From positions 97,386,162-97,450,161 of the forward strand of contig NC_134397.1 of assembly GCF_050003625.1 (NCBI RefSeq): a stretch of DNA of 64,000 nt, written 5' to 3'. The position numbers and the translations under genes are program-made. The notes beneath the pieces are model-generated. The model did not search any database, was not told the DNA's origin, and saw nothing but the letters and a program-made list of their open reading frames with translations. Source of the DNA: Haematobia irritans. Its lineage: Eukaryota > Arthropoda > Insecta > Diptera > Muscidae. Positions 11,204 to 22,304 of the stretch are shown piece by piece; within the stretch, counting starts at the first letter, position 1, and each line of letters starts with the position of its first letter.

Positions 11204-11846
11204 TGTTACGAATTTGATATTTCTAGATTTAAGTTTATTGAAATTAGTTTCCGTTAATTTAAAATTTCAATTTGTAACGACAAAAGTACGTCATCACTTG
11301 TTAGAATCATCTTTATTTTCTAGTACTATCCTAAACATCTTTCTCAATCGCTCATTGTAAAGTAACCCCTTTTGCTTTGTTATCTTCATTGCTTATTGTT
11401 GTAGTAATATGAGCATAACCATCTGGAGATAAATTACGAAATATTTAATGGTTGTAGGCAAGACTATGAGGGACAGAAACGCCAAAGTGATTGTTCCAGA
11501 TAATTGTACGCAAGACTATGAGCGGTAGACATGACCAAGTGATTGTAGAAAGATATGTGCGACATCTGTCGGATGCTGGTAGAAAATTCTAGATGGTGGT
11601 TAAAACTATGAAGATAACCAGTTGAATGTGTGCGAAATCTGTTAGATAAATATGTGCGAATCTAGATAGTTCTAGATGGTTGTAGGCCACACTATCCAGA
11701 ATTTTCCAAATCGTCAAATCACGGTATATAGAGCAAATAAGTGAAAGCTATCAGTTAAGCAAATAAATTGTAGATTGTCGTTATTTGAAAAGAACTGTGT
11801 TTTAATTATCGGGTTATTAAACACGCCTAAATATAAAAACGTAACA
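11204..11846 (+). repeat. LTR 3, structurally different from LTRs 1 and 2
   Basis: 643 bp with the same termini. Relative to the other two it has roughly 100 bp of extra sequence near 11450-11560 (repeated 'caagactatgag' phrases) and an extra piece near 11625-11655. It lacks about 60 bp right after the TATA box, so the box (11726-11731) is followed directly by 'gagcaaataa'. It is flanked on the right by ATAT (11847-11850). Confidence 0.85.
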
Positions 11847-13242
11847 ATATAGTAGAACAAATAAAATGGAAAAGAAAGTTGAAAAAGGGGTGGCAATTTC
11901 TAGATCCCCACAAGACAAAAAGACTCTTAACAATGCAACCAAAAAATTAAGCAGGGACATCAAAAAATACATTGGAACGAATTTTCTTAATAATTTCGCG
12001 AAGTTGAGCTCTAGAAAAGACAGCAATGATCATCTATGGAAAGCTACGAAGATTAAAAACGGGCCTTCTGTTCCAAATACTACAATACGAAAGGAAAACG
12101 GTCAATGGGCAAAGAGTTATGTTGATAAGGCAAATGTATTTGCCCAACTGCTGCTTTTTTTAAATCTTTCCCCAAGTACTAGCTACACCAACTTATCGAC
12201 TCAATTATCGACTCGCGAAACATAATACCAGATTACCAATTTGGCGTCCGCAAGAAACATTCTACAATAGAACAAGTACACAGGGTGACAGACACAATAG
12301 AAAAATCGTTCGAGAACAAAGAAGTTTGCTCAGCCATTTTTTAGACATATCTGAAGCTTTCGATGGGGTTTGGCATAACGGTCTCATAAGAAAAATACAA
12401 ATGTTATTTCCTAAAAATTATGCAGAAATTCTAAGATCATACCTTACTGACCGGTTTTACCAGATACGCTATCACGATGCATATACAGAACTGTATCCAA
12501 TTATGTCCGGTGTTCCCCAAAGAAGTATATTAGGACCTATTTTATACCTGATATACACATTTGATATGCCGCCAAGCCCTAACTGTTTTATCGGAATATT
12601 TGTCGACGACACGGTCCTAATGCTAATACAATAGAAACTGCTAGAACATTGCAATGGGCAATACACAAGGTATCCAAATGGACGGAGGATTGGGGCTTGA
12701 AACTGAATAGTAACAAGTCCGTACATGTAAACTTTTCCAAAATATCTACCACATATGACCACTATTTATTAAAACAGAATAACGCTCGACGAAAGGTTAA
12801 ACTGGAATGATCATATTAACAAAAAGAGAGAAGAACTAGATGCAAGATACCGTGATATCAACTGGATTATGGGATGAACTCTACATTATCAATAAAAAAT
12901 AAACTTTTAATATACAAAGAGATTTTAAAACCGATCTGGCTATGTGGAATTCAGCTGTGGGGCTGCGCGGCTAACACTACTATAGAAAAAATCCAAAGGT
13001 TCCAAAACAAAGTAATAAGAAACACCATGAAATCACCCTGGTACATTCGTAACAATGGCCTACACCGGGATTTAAAAATTCAAACTCTTAAGCAAGAAAT
13101 TTGTAACTATGCTCGTAAACATTATATGCGACTTCAACAGCACACAAATTGCGAAGCTTTGAAATTGCTACAAACTAATGATCAGTTTAGAAAGTTGCAT
13201 CGATATAAACCACATGATCTGTTATCTCGTTTACCCTCATAG
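11847..13242 (+). pseudogene. jockey-type LINE ORF2, RT part
   Basis: This continues the LINE cut at 2133. The pre-RT segment (11866-12165, LSRDIKKYIGTNF) is followed after a deletion by the RT palm: PDYQFGVRKKHSTIEQVHRV near 12230, FLDISEAFDGVWHNGL near 12340, SGVPQRSILGPILYLIY near 12508 and the catalytic box FVDDT near 12598 (FADDT in active relatives). The thumb and C-terminal part follow at 12874-13242 (PIWLCGIQLWGCA). RT motifs 1 and 2 are missing and several stops and shifts occur. No RNase H is present, as expected for jockey. Confidence 0.78.
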
Positions 13243-13260
13243 AAGCTTTTGCTGCATGAA

Positions 13261-13652
13261 ATAATCAAACAATGGAAATAAATTAACTTACATATGTAAT
13301 GCCTTAGGTTAAACAGAACCAAGGCCGTATTCAGGGGCGGGGGGGGGGGGGGGGGGGGTAATCAAACCCCCCCCCCGAAATGAATGAATATTTTTATATA
13401 AATAAATATATATTTTTAGCCGCATAGAAAAATCTTATCGAAGATGTTGAAGAAAAGCTCAAGGTTTTATTTTGAAAAACGCTTACCTATAAAACTTGCA
13501 CAAATCATAGAATACTAGTTGAAAAGCCCGTCAAACGACGGTCGAAAAAAAAAACAAATTGTTTTTGTTCTCGCACCACAAATTTAATTTTTGGAAAATG
13601 TCTTTCTGCTTTTTATGTGTGTTTGTTGTTCTTTTTGTGAATATGACTCGCT
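13261..13652. other. unassigned DNA with facing G and C runs
   Basis: A run of about 20 G (13338-13358) is followed 10 bp later by a run of C (13367-13377). The pair could fold back or form a G-rich structure, and its exact length may be an assembly estimate. The rest is AT-rich without recognised content up to the hAT fragment. Confidence 0.5.
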
Positions 13653-13829
13653 TTGTTTGGCCATAGCAACAACAACGAAACAGCCAAACACACATGTGTA
13701 AATGAAATGGCGCAAAACTGCGAAAAGAACCTGCCTAATTCAGCGATGGAAGCACTTGGAGAGTGCAATAAAGATAAATTTCCAAACGTGCATATTCTTT
13801 TAAAAATTTTGGTCACTTTGCCAGTTACT

Positions 13830-14532
13830 CAGGGATGGAAAATACAATTTTTAAGAATGTACAAAAAATGTATTTTTTGAGCGGAAAGGTACTTTTTACT
13901 AAATTTCAACAAAAATTTCACTGGAAGATTATTGTCAAGAGACTGAGTTTTAAAGAAAATAAAATTTTGACAAAATTTTCTATATAAATAAAATTTTGCA
14001 AAAATTTTCTATAGAAATAAAATTTTGCAAAATTTTTTCTATAGAAATAAAATTTTGCAAAAATTTCCTATAGAAATAAAATTTGTACAAAATTTTCAAT
14101 TGAAATAAAAATTTGACAAAATTTTCTATAAAAATAAAATTTTGCAAAAATTCTATATAGAAATAAAATTTTGACAACATTTTCTACCGAAATAAAAAAT
14201 CGATAATATAGAATCGCATTCTTTTTTCGACTAAAACATTCTTGAAGTTCAATAAAATCCTGTTTTGACAATGTCTTTTACAAAATCGAGATTTTCTTCC
14301 CACATGAACATGTCTGTTTTGCCATATTTGTAAAAGACTATTAGCAAATAAGGTTGATAAAGACTTTCTCAAAATATTAAAATATTTTGTCAAAGCCGTT
14401 GTACCATAAATCTGATAGCGACTCAAAAATGTCTACACAAAAGGTACTAAATCCTTCGCGTGGGCACTACAGTACTGACCGGGGTGAAAAAGTATTGAAA
14501 AATGTACTATAGTACTGCATTTTCCATCCCTG
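13830..14532 (+). mobile_element. small TIR transposon inside the hAT gene
   Basis: The ends are CAGGGATGGAAAATACA on the left and, inverted, CAGGGATGGAAAATGCA on the right. The interior contains a minisatellite and no coding frame. CAGGG ends are common in hAT elements, so it may be a non-autonomous hAT; I could not find the expected 8-bp target duplication (cagttact versus ctcatccg). Confidence 0.75.
13955..14200 (+). repeat. minisatellite, about 28-bp unit
   Basis: The phrase TTTTCTATAGAAATAAAATT is repeated about eight times with small changes. Each unit contains the palindrome TTTCTATAGAAA. The same motif appears at 22305-22378 and 24217-24390 inside a different element. Confidence 0.85.
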
Positions 14533-14770
14533 CTCATCCGAACGTTCATTTTCAACAATGAAGAGATTAAAGACGTATCTTAGAAATTCGACTAGCGAGA
14601 GTAGACTCAATGGATTGAAATTAATTTCGGTTCATCGCCGAATAAATGTGCCGACTAAAGAAGTCATTGATTTATTTGCTGCCCAAAAAGCCCGCCGGCT
14701 CAATTTAATATTATAAAAATATTGTATACAACCCTTGCAATTCTCCCATCGAACATTTGCTGTCATCACA

Positions 14771-15105
14771 GCAATTGGTTAGCATGCCCGCCTTGCATAC
14801 ACAAGGTCGTGGGTTCGATTCCTGCTACGACCGAACACCAAAAAGTTTTTCGGCGGTGGATTATCCCACCTCAGTAATGCTGGTGACATTTCTGAGGGTT
14901 TCAAAGCTTCTCTTAAGTGGTTTCACTGGAATGTGGAACGCCGTTCGGACTCGGCTATAAAAAGGAGGTCCCTTGTCATTGAGCTTAACATGGAATCGGG
15001 CAGCACTCAGTGATAAAAGAGAAGTTCACCACTGTGGTATCACAATGGACTGAATAGTCTAAGTGAGCCTGATACATCGGGCTGCCACATAACCTAACCT
15101 AACCT
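14771..15105 (+). mobile_element. tRNA-derived SINE with LINE-like 3' end
   Basis: The head contains ggttagcatgcccgcc (box A-like) and ggttcgattcc (box B) of a tRNA-type pol III promoter; the first bases of the head are missing. The body and the last 70 bp (from gtggtatcacaatgg to the AACCT repeats) are followed by the tail. The last part is almost the same as the 3' end of the LOA LINE. It lies in antisense LOA sequence. Confidence 0.8.
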
Positions 15106-15970
15106 ATTATAGGTCGTGCCGTGTATAGCCAACGCAAAATTTTTGGTTTTAGTCCCCACTTTTTCCCTATTGCCTTTTTGCACGAGTACAAAGCTACCGT
15201 GGCTTTTCTCGCTCTTTCTTCAATATTAAGCCTAAAATTCACCAAAGGAATTTCAATACCCCGTAAGGAAATGGGCCTAACCGTGGGAGTTTTGCGATCT
15301 TTGCAGTACATGACTAGTTCTGTCTTTGTTGGATTTACCCCAAGACCATTATCTTTCGCCCATTTCTCAGTCATCCGGAGAGCTCTCTGTATAATATCTC
15401 TGATTGTGGACGGGAATTTTCCCCTGACTGCTAGCGCCACATCATCTGCGTATGCCACCACTTTTATCCTTTCTTTTTCTAGGCAAACCAGAAGGTTGTT
15501 TATAGCAACATTCCAAAGAAGAGGTGATAGAACTCCTCCTTGGGGAGTGCCTCTGTTCACATACCTTTGTATGTTTGCTTGTCCTAGTGTGGCTGAAATA
15601 CGTTGAAATACTTTATTAGAAGTTCGTCTAACAGCCTAAGTATACCTGGATCAGCATTCAGAGTTGTCAGTCCATTTAATATCGAGCTCGGATGTACATT
15701 ATTGAACGCCCCTTCGATGTCTAGAAACGCCACGATTGTGTATTCTTTGACAGATAGTGAGCTTTCAATAAAGCTGACTAGTTCATGCAATGCGGTCTCA
15801 GTAGACCTGCCGGGGGATTTGAATGATCCAAAGCTATTTGACGCCCATTTTATTCTAGATTCCGATACAATTTCCTCGATAGGAAACGACCGCTGAGCCA
15901 CTGTGGCATCGCCAGAACCTGGTTCAACCGTCTGATTTCCAGGAAAATGTGTGTCCAATAGTACCTCCAC
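15099..15970 (-). pseudogene. LOA LINE RT fragment
   Basis: Frames 15099-15560 and 15584-15970 carry GTPQGGVLSPLLWN, VVAYADDVALAV (intact catalytic box), GVNPTKTELVMY and, upstream, IVAFLDIEGAFNNV. A shift near 15600 and a deletion between FKSPG and RSTETALHEL remove RT motifs 1 to 2a. It lies antisense to the window, downstream of its endonuclease. Confidence 0.8.
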
Positions 15971-17030
15971 CGTCTCCTCACTGGACGTTGTCCAGTACCT
16001 AGTACCTTCCGTAGTCTGGAAGCCTCTGACGTATTCTCAATACTGCTACAGTAATCATCCCAAGAGTTTTGTTGAGACCTTCTCAGTTCTCGTTTATACG
16101 CTCTGAGATTCATCTTGTAAGTGTCCCAATCCTCCGGAACTCTTGTGGACTTTGCTTTGTTAAAGAGCTTTCTGCAGGATTTCCTCATATTACTTAACTC
16201 CGTAGTCCACCATGGCGGCCGATTTTTTCCCCTTGGCTTTCCTCTAGGGCAAGCAGCTTTCAGTGACATGTTGAGGGCCTTAGTAATCCGCTCCACTGCG
16301 TGTTCAATATCTTGCACAGTGCTGATATTTGTCTCTGGCATTTCCGGTATCATCAAATTGAACGATTCCCTATACCTATTCCAATCAGCTTTCCTAACAT
16401 TTGGCGGAAATATGGTCTTTGAAGTACGAACAATCTGAAACTGATGTAGCGATGATCTGAGAAGCTATGTTTCCTCAAAACTTGCCACTCAGATATTTTA
16501 TCATTCAGTTCCGGAGAGGTCAACGTGACGTCCAAAACCTCTTGTCTGTTTCTATGACGAAGGTTGGTGCATCTCCCTTATTGCAAACTACCAGGTTAGT
16601 ACGCAAAACAAACTCTATTAGCGACTCTCCCCTTGCATTAGTATCACTATCCCCAAATACTATGATGTGCATTTGCATCGCATCCCATAATGAGTTTAGT
16701 CTTTGTTTTTAGTGACCCCTCAACTTAGGTCTTAACGGCACAGGGTGGCATCTTCCTATCATGTCCCATGTAGACCGAAGATGCATTTGGATATCTCTAG
16801 ACTGGCTACGACAGTGTCTGCATTGCTCAATGAAGGAAGCAGAAACAAGTTTAGTTCGTTTTTAGCAATTATACATGCTCGATTTATATCGTTACCGGTA
16901 TTATGCAAAAGTTTGAAACCTGGAGTGCTTAATTCACAGATCTTGTTCTTGAATAAGAACTATATCTATGTCTCCTTTCATCAGGAGAACTTTTAAGGCA
17001 GCACAAGCGGCCTTACAATGGTGAAGATTT
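15850..17030 (-). pseudogene. LOA LINE endonuclease and linker region
   Basis: The endonuclease starts near 17030 (HHCKAACAALKVLLMKGDID, then VLIQEQ), followed after decay by GDSDTNARGESLIEFVLRTN near 16650-16590, VTLTSPEL near 16525 and HSFSDHRYISF near 16460. The linker 16356-15960 has RPPWWTTELSNMRKSCRKLF and QQNSWDDYCSSIEN, typical of LINE ORF2 between endonuclease and RT. Stops and shifts make it inactive. It supplies domains lost from the truncated copy at 6877-9193. Confidence 0.72.
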
Positions 17031-17860
17031 ATCTGGAGGAACCGTAGAACCATCCAAATTTTCAATCACCGTCACCGCTTCAATTGAGTCATCAAGGGCT
17101 TCCTCTTCACAGATCTCGGTGACTCTCGCAACAATCCGCCGTTCAGCTTTGGTGAGGTTTGAGCCTGTAGAAACTTCCCGCATATGATTTTCGCCATAGT
17201 CTGCAGGTTTTATGTCTCCTTCGGCTTCGCTAGGAGATTTTTTCACTGCTGACCCTACCGGAGGCTTGTCCGTTTCGGAATCCTTTGGCTGATCGCTTTT
17301 GTATACCTTCATATGGATATCATGAAAGCCATAACATACACGTCCTTGTGTCTGGGCTAGATGTGGCAGCGACTCTATGTTTAATATAAACACCGCATGT
17401 CGTCTTGGTCCATCCACCTCATCCAAACGACCAACCTTCCAATCGGCGGTTGGAACATCTGGGTTACATTATTTTAGTCTCTCTAGTATCGACTCAGGAT
17501 CAGGAGGGTTTGCCGGTATCCATGCATGTGCTCTAGGTTTAGCCGGTATGTCTTTTTTATCGACAAACTCCAAAGCGGCTCCTTCGCAAACTTCCCAAAC
17601 TTCACCAATTAGCATCAATGCAGCTTTAAAGCAATCTATAGACCTCTGGTCCGCAAAAGCTATTAACTTATATCGTCCTTGATACCATCCAGCATCTTGT
17701 TGTCGAGGACTTGGTCATACCGTCCAATGCTCCTTTATTAATAATAGCCATCACAAGGCTGTCTTTTGCAACTGAGGCAAACGATCTTTGATCCCGTTTA
17801 GAGGATGGCAGCTCATCCGGTGATCGTTCCCTTTTTCCAGCTTCAAGAATTTCTTGAGCC
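17013..17860 (-). pseudogene. LOA LINE ORF1 remnant
   Basis: The N-terminal part reads SPDELPSSKRDQRSFASVAK near 17800-17740, then after a shift IAFADQRSIDCFKAALMLIG near 17660-17600 and PAKPRAHAWIPANPPDPES near 17550-17490. The last part (17426-17013) is acidic and ends near 17013. The block around HAWIPANP resembles ORF1 of LOA-type elements, which encodes an RNA-binding protein. No CCHC knuckles are visible. Confidence 0.6.
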
Positions 17861-17861
17861 C

Positions 17862-18240
17862 ACTGGTGACTATAACAGCTACGTAGCCCAGTGGATAGTA
17901 TGTTTGCTTGCAAACTGTATGGTCCTCGGTTCGATTCTCCGTCCAGGCGAAAGGTAAAATTTAAAAAATTTAATAATTTCTTCATTATTTGTATTACTGA
18001 AAATGATGCCAAGAACTAAAAAATTTCGTGGAAGCGAAAATTTTGAGAGGAAATGAGCACAATGTTCTTTGGGGAAAATTCTTCCAAGCATATAATATTT
18101 TTGGGCTCAAAATGCTTCCAAACATATAATATGTTCACATAAAACAAACATACTAATGTTTCGTCAGTATCCAATAATATATGTGCTTCCTGCAAAATAT
18201 GTTTGGAACATATGTTAGAGAACCGATTTTTTTGAGGGTG
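17862..18240 (+). mobile_element. tRNA-headed element with a DNA-transposon 3' end, copy 1
   Basis: The head 'ctacgtagcccagtggatag' and 'ggttcgattctccg' form boxes A and B of a tRNA-like promoter. The rest, from about 17955, matches the right end of the CACTG-type element at 26365-27500, ending ...tttttttgagggtg. CA precedes CTGGTG at the left and follows GGGTG at the right, consistent with a 2-bp target duplication. Confidence 0.65.
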
Positions 18241-18390
18241 CAACAAAAAATAACTTTGCTCTCATTAATAAAAGCTGTGTACAGTAATTTGAAAAAAGAA
18301 ACGTAGCAAGCGTATTTGCCTGTGTGTGTTTTTTGGGTAGATAAATAAATACACATCTATAGAACGTATGAATTTTATCATTGCATTGAA

Positions 18391-18593
18391 CACTGTTTCG
18401 TCAGTGTTCGTCTCGTAGACGAAACTAGATCGTCAATGTGACGAACTATGAAAAGAACAAAAATTGACTTTGATGATTGATTTCGTCACGTGGACTACCG
18501 AAATACTCACATGGACGAAACTTTTCATCGCATAGATGAAAACGCATTGATGAATCTGAATCGTCAATGTGACGAACGCTTTTTCTTTCGGTG
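18391..18593 (+). mobile_element. short CACTG-ended element, candidate
   Basis: It starts CACTGTTTCGTCAGTGTTCG and ends CTTTTTCTTTCGGTG. The motif CGTCAATGTGACGAA and variants recur in direct and inverted orientation. No matching target duplication (AA left, CT right). Confidence 0.5.
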
Positions 18594-19612
18594 CTCGTCG
18601 TCGCTTTTTGTCGCTTTTTGTCTGTCATCACTAATTGGTATTCCGTTCGTCGATTATTCTGCTATCGACGAAAATCGGTATTCCTGGTGTCGCTTTTTAT
18701 CGCCGTTAAATTTACCAGCGACGAGTTTAGTGATTAATTTTTGAAGAAGTTTTTTAGACTTTATTAATCGAACAATAAATTTAAAAAATGGGCGGCAACT
18801 GCACTCTACTGGCACCTCACCAAATCGCTTAAATTTCAAGTATGTTATGCTACGTAATTTGTTGAGTTGATTCCAACAAAGTAAAAATTTTGTCCCGGAA
18901 GTACCCGGGTCTTGAGAAATAACCTCGTAAAAGTCATTCAAAATTTAGCTATATCTCAGTAATTTATGATTCAATTTGTGGTCAGGTCAGGCACGATCAC
19001 AAATCTATTGATATAAAAATGCGCTATTTATACTAAATTGACAAAGATCTGTATATATAGTAGTTATGGTCATCACATTCACATCATAGAAAAGAAAAAA
19101 AATACACAATTAAAGTAAACGTGTTGATTTTCAATTCCATTTATTTTTAATAGAAACCCTTCAAGGCCAACGTATTTTTTTAGCAACAAACTTAGATAAT
19201 GTAAATCATTTCCCGAGTCAAATTTATCGTTTATTTTGATTTTTCAAGTCAAAATTGGATTACAAGCAAGCAGCATTTTAAACGCAAATAATTAAAATTC
19301 AGTTTTACGATGATCCTTGTGCCATTGATCTCAGCGTCGTCGCCATTTTTATAGTTTTGGAAGCTTTTACTGTCCTTGGACATATATCCAAATTTTTGCC
19401 CGCGTCAAATTAAATATTTTTTCTTGATTTTCTGATTTGGAATTGCGTCAGAAATAAAAATATTTTAAACCGAAAAACTTAAAATTCATTTTTTGCACAT
19501 CAGCTGATTGTTATCTAGTGATATCGGCCTTTTATTACCGAGTATTGTAAACAACTTACGACTTAAACGCGACAGACGACAAAAAGCGACGGCGGGGGCG
19601 ACTTCAGGAATA
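18594..19612 (+). mobile_element. non-coding TIR-like repeat C, copy 1
   Basis: The left end has GTCGCTTTTTGTCGC and the right end GCGACAAAAAGCGAC-like sequence (gacaaaaagcgacggcgg, 19578-19595) followed by gcgacttcagga. A diverged inverted copy is at 30525-34945. I see no transposase; the superfamily is unknown. Confidence 0.55.
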
Positions 19613-19945
19613 AGGGTGGTTGTGTGGCACGCAATTGTTAAAAATAAAAGTTGTCCATACCAAAACCATCCAGCTCCAACCATAAAAATTAACTGGTGAT
19701 CAAACTTCATTTGCGAAAAAGATCCAGTTACTCCTCCCGATTATTAACCACACCAAACAGTCGTACGAAGAAGGGGCTTCTCAACAACACCTCCTTAGTT
19801 TTCCGAGCCTCAGATTGGGCAATTTTGCTTATTGACGTTGGCACTACAAAAATTATTTTTACCATATTTGTAGTAAATTTAATTTAATTTTACTTTGGTT
19901 TAACTTTGATAACATTTCCATTTTGTATTATTTTAAAAGCCATGT
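19613..19945. other. unassigned DNA
   Basis: Two short open frames are not convincing. AT-rich sequence ends at the dispersed repeat. Nothing else recognised. Confidence 0.3.
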
Positions 19946-21545
19946 TATTATACCCTGCGCCACACTGTGGAACAGGGTATTATAAGTTAGTGTATATGTT
20001 TGTAACACCCAGAAGGAGACGAGATAGACACATGGTGTCTGTGGGAATAATGCTCAGGGTGGGTCCCTGAGTCGATATAACCATGTCCGTCCGTCCGTCC
20101 GTCCGTCCGTCTGTCTGTGAAAACATTTTTGTGATCAAATCTAGGTCGCAAAAATGTGGTATCACAATGGACTGAATAGTCTAAGTGAGCCTGAAAATTA
20201 ATCGGGCTGCCACTTTAACCTAACCTAACCTAGGTCGCAATTTAAGTCCAATCGCCTTCAAATTTGGCACAAGTTCCTAATTTGGGTCAGAATAGAACCC
20301 TATTGATTTTGGAAGAAATCGGTTCAGATTTAGATATAGCTCCCATATAAATCTTTCGCCCGATATGCACTAATATGGACCCAGCAGCCAGAGTTTTATA
20401 CCGATTTGCTTGAAATTTTGTACAAACATAACACTTAGTCGTATAGTCAAGTGTGCATAATTCGATTGAAATCGGTTCAGATTTAGATATAGCTCCCATA
20501 TATATCTTTCGCCCGATATGGACTTATATGGCCTCACAAGCCAGATTTTTGGCCGAATTTGGTTGAAATTTTGCACTAGGAGTACAATTAGTAGTGCAGT
20601 GAAGTGTGCAAAATTTGATTGAAATCGGTTCAGATTTAGATATAGCTCCCATATATATCTTTCGCCCGATATGGACTAATATGGTCCTAAAAGTCAGAGT
20701 TTTGGTCCAATTTGGTTTAAATTGTGCACAGGGAGTAGATTTAGCATTGTAGCTATGCGTGCCAAATTTGGTTGAAATCGATTTAGATTTAGATATAGCT
20801 CCCATATATATCTTTCGCCCGATATGGACTAATATGGTCCTAGAAGCCAGAGTTTTGGGCCAATTGGTTTGAAATATTGCACTAGGAGTACAATTAGTAG
20901 TGCAGTTAAGTGTGCAAAATTTGATTGAAATCGGTTCAGATTTAGATATAGCTCTCATATATATCTTTCGGCCGATATGGACTAATATGGTTCTAATAGC
21001 CAGAGTTTTGGCCCAATTTGGTTGAAATTTTGCACAGGGAGTAGATTTAGCATTGTAGCTATGCGTGTCAAATTTGATTGAAATCGGTTCAGATTTATAT
21101 ATAGCTCCCATATATAGCTTTCGCCCGATTTACACTCATATGACCATAGAGGCCAATTTTTTACTCCGATTTAGTTGAAATTTTGCACAGGGAGTAGAAT
21201 TAGCATTGTAGCTATGCGTGCCAAATTTGGTTGAAATCGGTTTAGATTTAGATATAGCTCCCACATATATGTTTTTTTGATTTCGACAAAAATGGTCAAA
21301 ACACCAACAATTTCCTTGTAAAATCGCCACTGCTTAGTCGAAAAGTTGTAAAAATGACACTAATTTTCCTAAACTTCTAATACATATATATCGAGCGATA
21401 AATCATAAATAAACTTTTGCAAAGTTTCCTTAAAATTGCTTCAGATTTAAATGTTTCCCATATTTTTTTACTAACATTGTGTTCCACTCTAGTGCATTAG
21501 CCGCCTTACTCGGCCCCGACCGACTTTAGACTTTCCTTACTTGTT
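19946..21545 (+). repeat. dispersed repeat A with internal ~180-bp tandem units
   Basis: It starts ttataccctgcgccacactg, contains a (GTCC)n run (20089-20110) and then about seven diverged copies of a unit with 'gaaatcggttcagatttaga', 'tatagctcccatatatatct' and 'cgcccgatatggacta', ending near ctttccttacttg. Long frames on the minus strand (for example 20524-21111) are repeats of the unit, not genes. An inverted copy is at 41990-42723. Similar repeats are common in calyptrate flies. Confidence 0.75.
20152..20229 (+). mobile_element. severely 5'-truncated LOA LINE 3' end
   Basis: About 78 bp of the LINE 3' end with AACCT repeats is flanked by an 11-bp target duplication CTAGGTCGCAA (20141-20151 and 20230-20240). 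It inserted in repeat A. This is a clean example of LINE-type insertion with this tail. Confidence 0.85.
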
Positions 21546-21804
21546 TTTCATTAGCTCCGTTCGAGAAACCGATACTTTTTGATAATTATCACAAATTTTT
21601 ACTGGTAGTCGTTCATTTAGTCAGCAAAAGAGAGCTGGAGAAAGACTATGTTACATTTAACAGTTATCAGATAGAGAAATTGCAAGTTTTTCCTAGAGAT
21701 ATTTTCCCAGTAAAATCTTGCAAACCATAGCATACGTTGCCAGCTGGTTGTTGATTAAAAACAAAGTGCAAGTACATGTTCCGCAACTACAATTGGAAGT
21801 TAAA
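21546..21804. other. unassigned DNA
   Basis: No frame, repeat or RNA gene recognised between repeats A and D. Confidence 0.3.
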
Positions 21805-22304
21805 ACAAGTATATACAGCAGTAAGTTCGGTCGGGCCTAATCTTAAATACCCACCACCATGAATCAAATATACTAGTTTCCTTTGAAAATTTCAGGGTGG
21901 TTTGACGACAGATCAGTTAAACCAGTATGCTTCCCGAAGATAAATGTAAAGATTTTACCTATGAAAACTAGATCAGATTCTAGATTTATAAGAACCTTTT
22001 TTGTTTGAATTTTAGAGGAATCATAAATATATCTTGTAAGTGTCCAGGAAAATGACGCCATGATTTGAAATCTAAAATCTGGAGATTTTTATCCCAATTA
22101 TTTAAATGATTACGAGAAGTAAAATCTGTAAATTGTACATTCATTTTCAAGCAATTTTCATGATCAGTGCACCTTCTGTACCCTCAAGATCTGAAATCGG
22201 AGGCCTTACCACAACGAATTTTTATTTTGGACCAAAATTTTTCCAAAATTGGACCATTTTCCCAAATTTAATTAATATAATTTAAAAGTTAATATTTTTC
22301 CAAA

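Larger units (their letters stand above)
2134..11846 (+). mobile_element. Ty3/gypsy-type element in a three-LTR tandem (LTR-int-LTR-int-LTR)
   Basis: Three LTRs begin TGTTACG and end CGTAACA, a perfect 7-bp inverted terminal pair. They flank two internal regions (2737-5430 and 6034-11203). Only the outermost ends carry the target duplication ATAT (2130-2133, 11847-11850), so this is one locus and not two independent insertions. Both internal regions contain gag, a zinc knuckle and integrase but no protease, reverse transcriptase or RNase H. They also share the same stops, so both derive from one already defective ancestor that must have relied on enzymes supplied in trans. The second internal region was later hit by a LOA-type LINE (6737-9193). 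Confidence 0.85.
1034..13260 (+). mobile_element. jockey-type non-LTR retrotransposon, split by a tandem LTR element
   Basis: The LINE is seen in two pieces: 1034-2133 (end of ORF1, endonuclease) and 11847-13260 (pre-RT region, RT and C-terminal region). They are separated by the 9.7-kb three-LTR element at 2134-11846. ATAT occurs on both sides of the insert (2130-2133 and 11847-11850). Frames are broken in both halves and part of the RT domain is missing, so the LINE is old and inactive. No poly(A) tail is evident at the right end; similarity fades after the stop near 13242. The left end is not defined. Confidence 0.75.
13653..14717 (+). pseudogene. hAT transposase C-terminus (ZMYM1-like), split by a small transposon
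   Basis: The left piece (13653-13829) reads LPNSAMEALGECNKDKFPNV followed by HILLKILVTLPVT. The right piece (14533-14717) reads SSERSFSTMKRLKTYLRNST, ending ...AAQKARRLNLIL and a stop. Together they make the hAT dimerisation domain, with the conserved ERSFSxMKRLKTYLR helix. In intact transposases this domain drives oligomerisation and ends the protein. The 703-bp element at 13830-14532 separates the pieces. The N-terminal zinc finger and catalytic core are not recognisable upstream. Confidence 0.78.
14728..17861 (-). mobile_element. LOA-type LINE copy, near full coverage but deleted and decayed
   Basis: Read on the minus strand from 17861: ORF1 remnant (17860-17013), endonuclease (about 17030-16450), linker (16356-15960), RT pieces (15960-15105), and a last 40-bp piece (14728-14770) on the far side of a SINE. 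Compared with the copy at 6737-9193, about 830 bp are lost where the SINE sits and about 300 bp of RT near 15810. Its 5' end abuts a tRNA-headed repeat at 17862. Confidence 0.75.

Noticed and set aside
17862..17935. Possible functional tRNA genes here, at 39010-39075 and in SINE heads (for example 51509-51580)
   Set aside because: The boxes A and B are present, but the acceptor and anticodon stems do not pair well and the heads are part of dispersed elements.
20287..21330. Minus-strand frames of 60-195 codons in repeat A
   Set aside because: They repeat with the ~180-bp unit and have repetitive translations (MGAISKSEPIS). This is a tandem repeat, not a gene.
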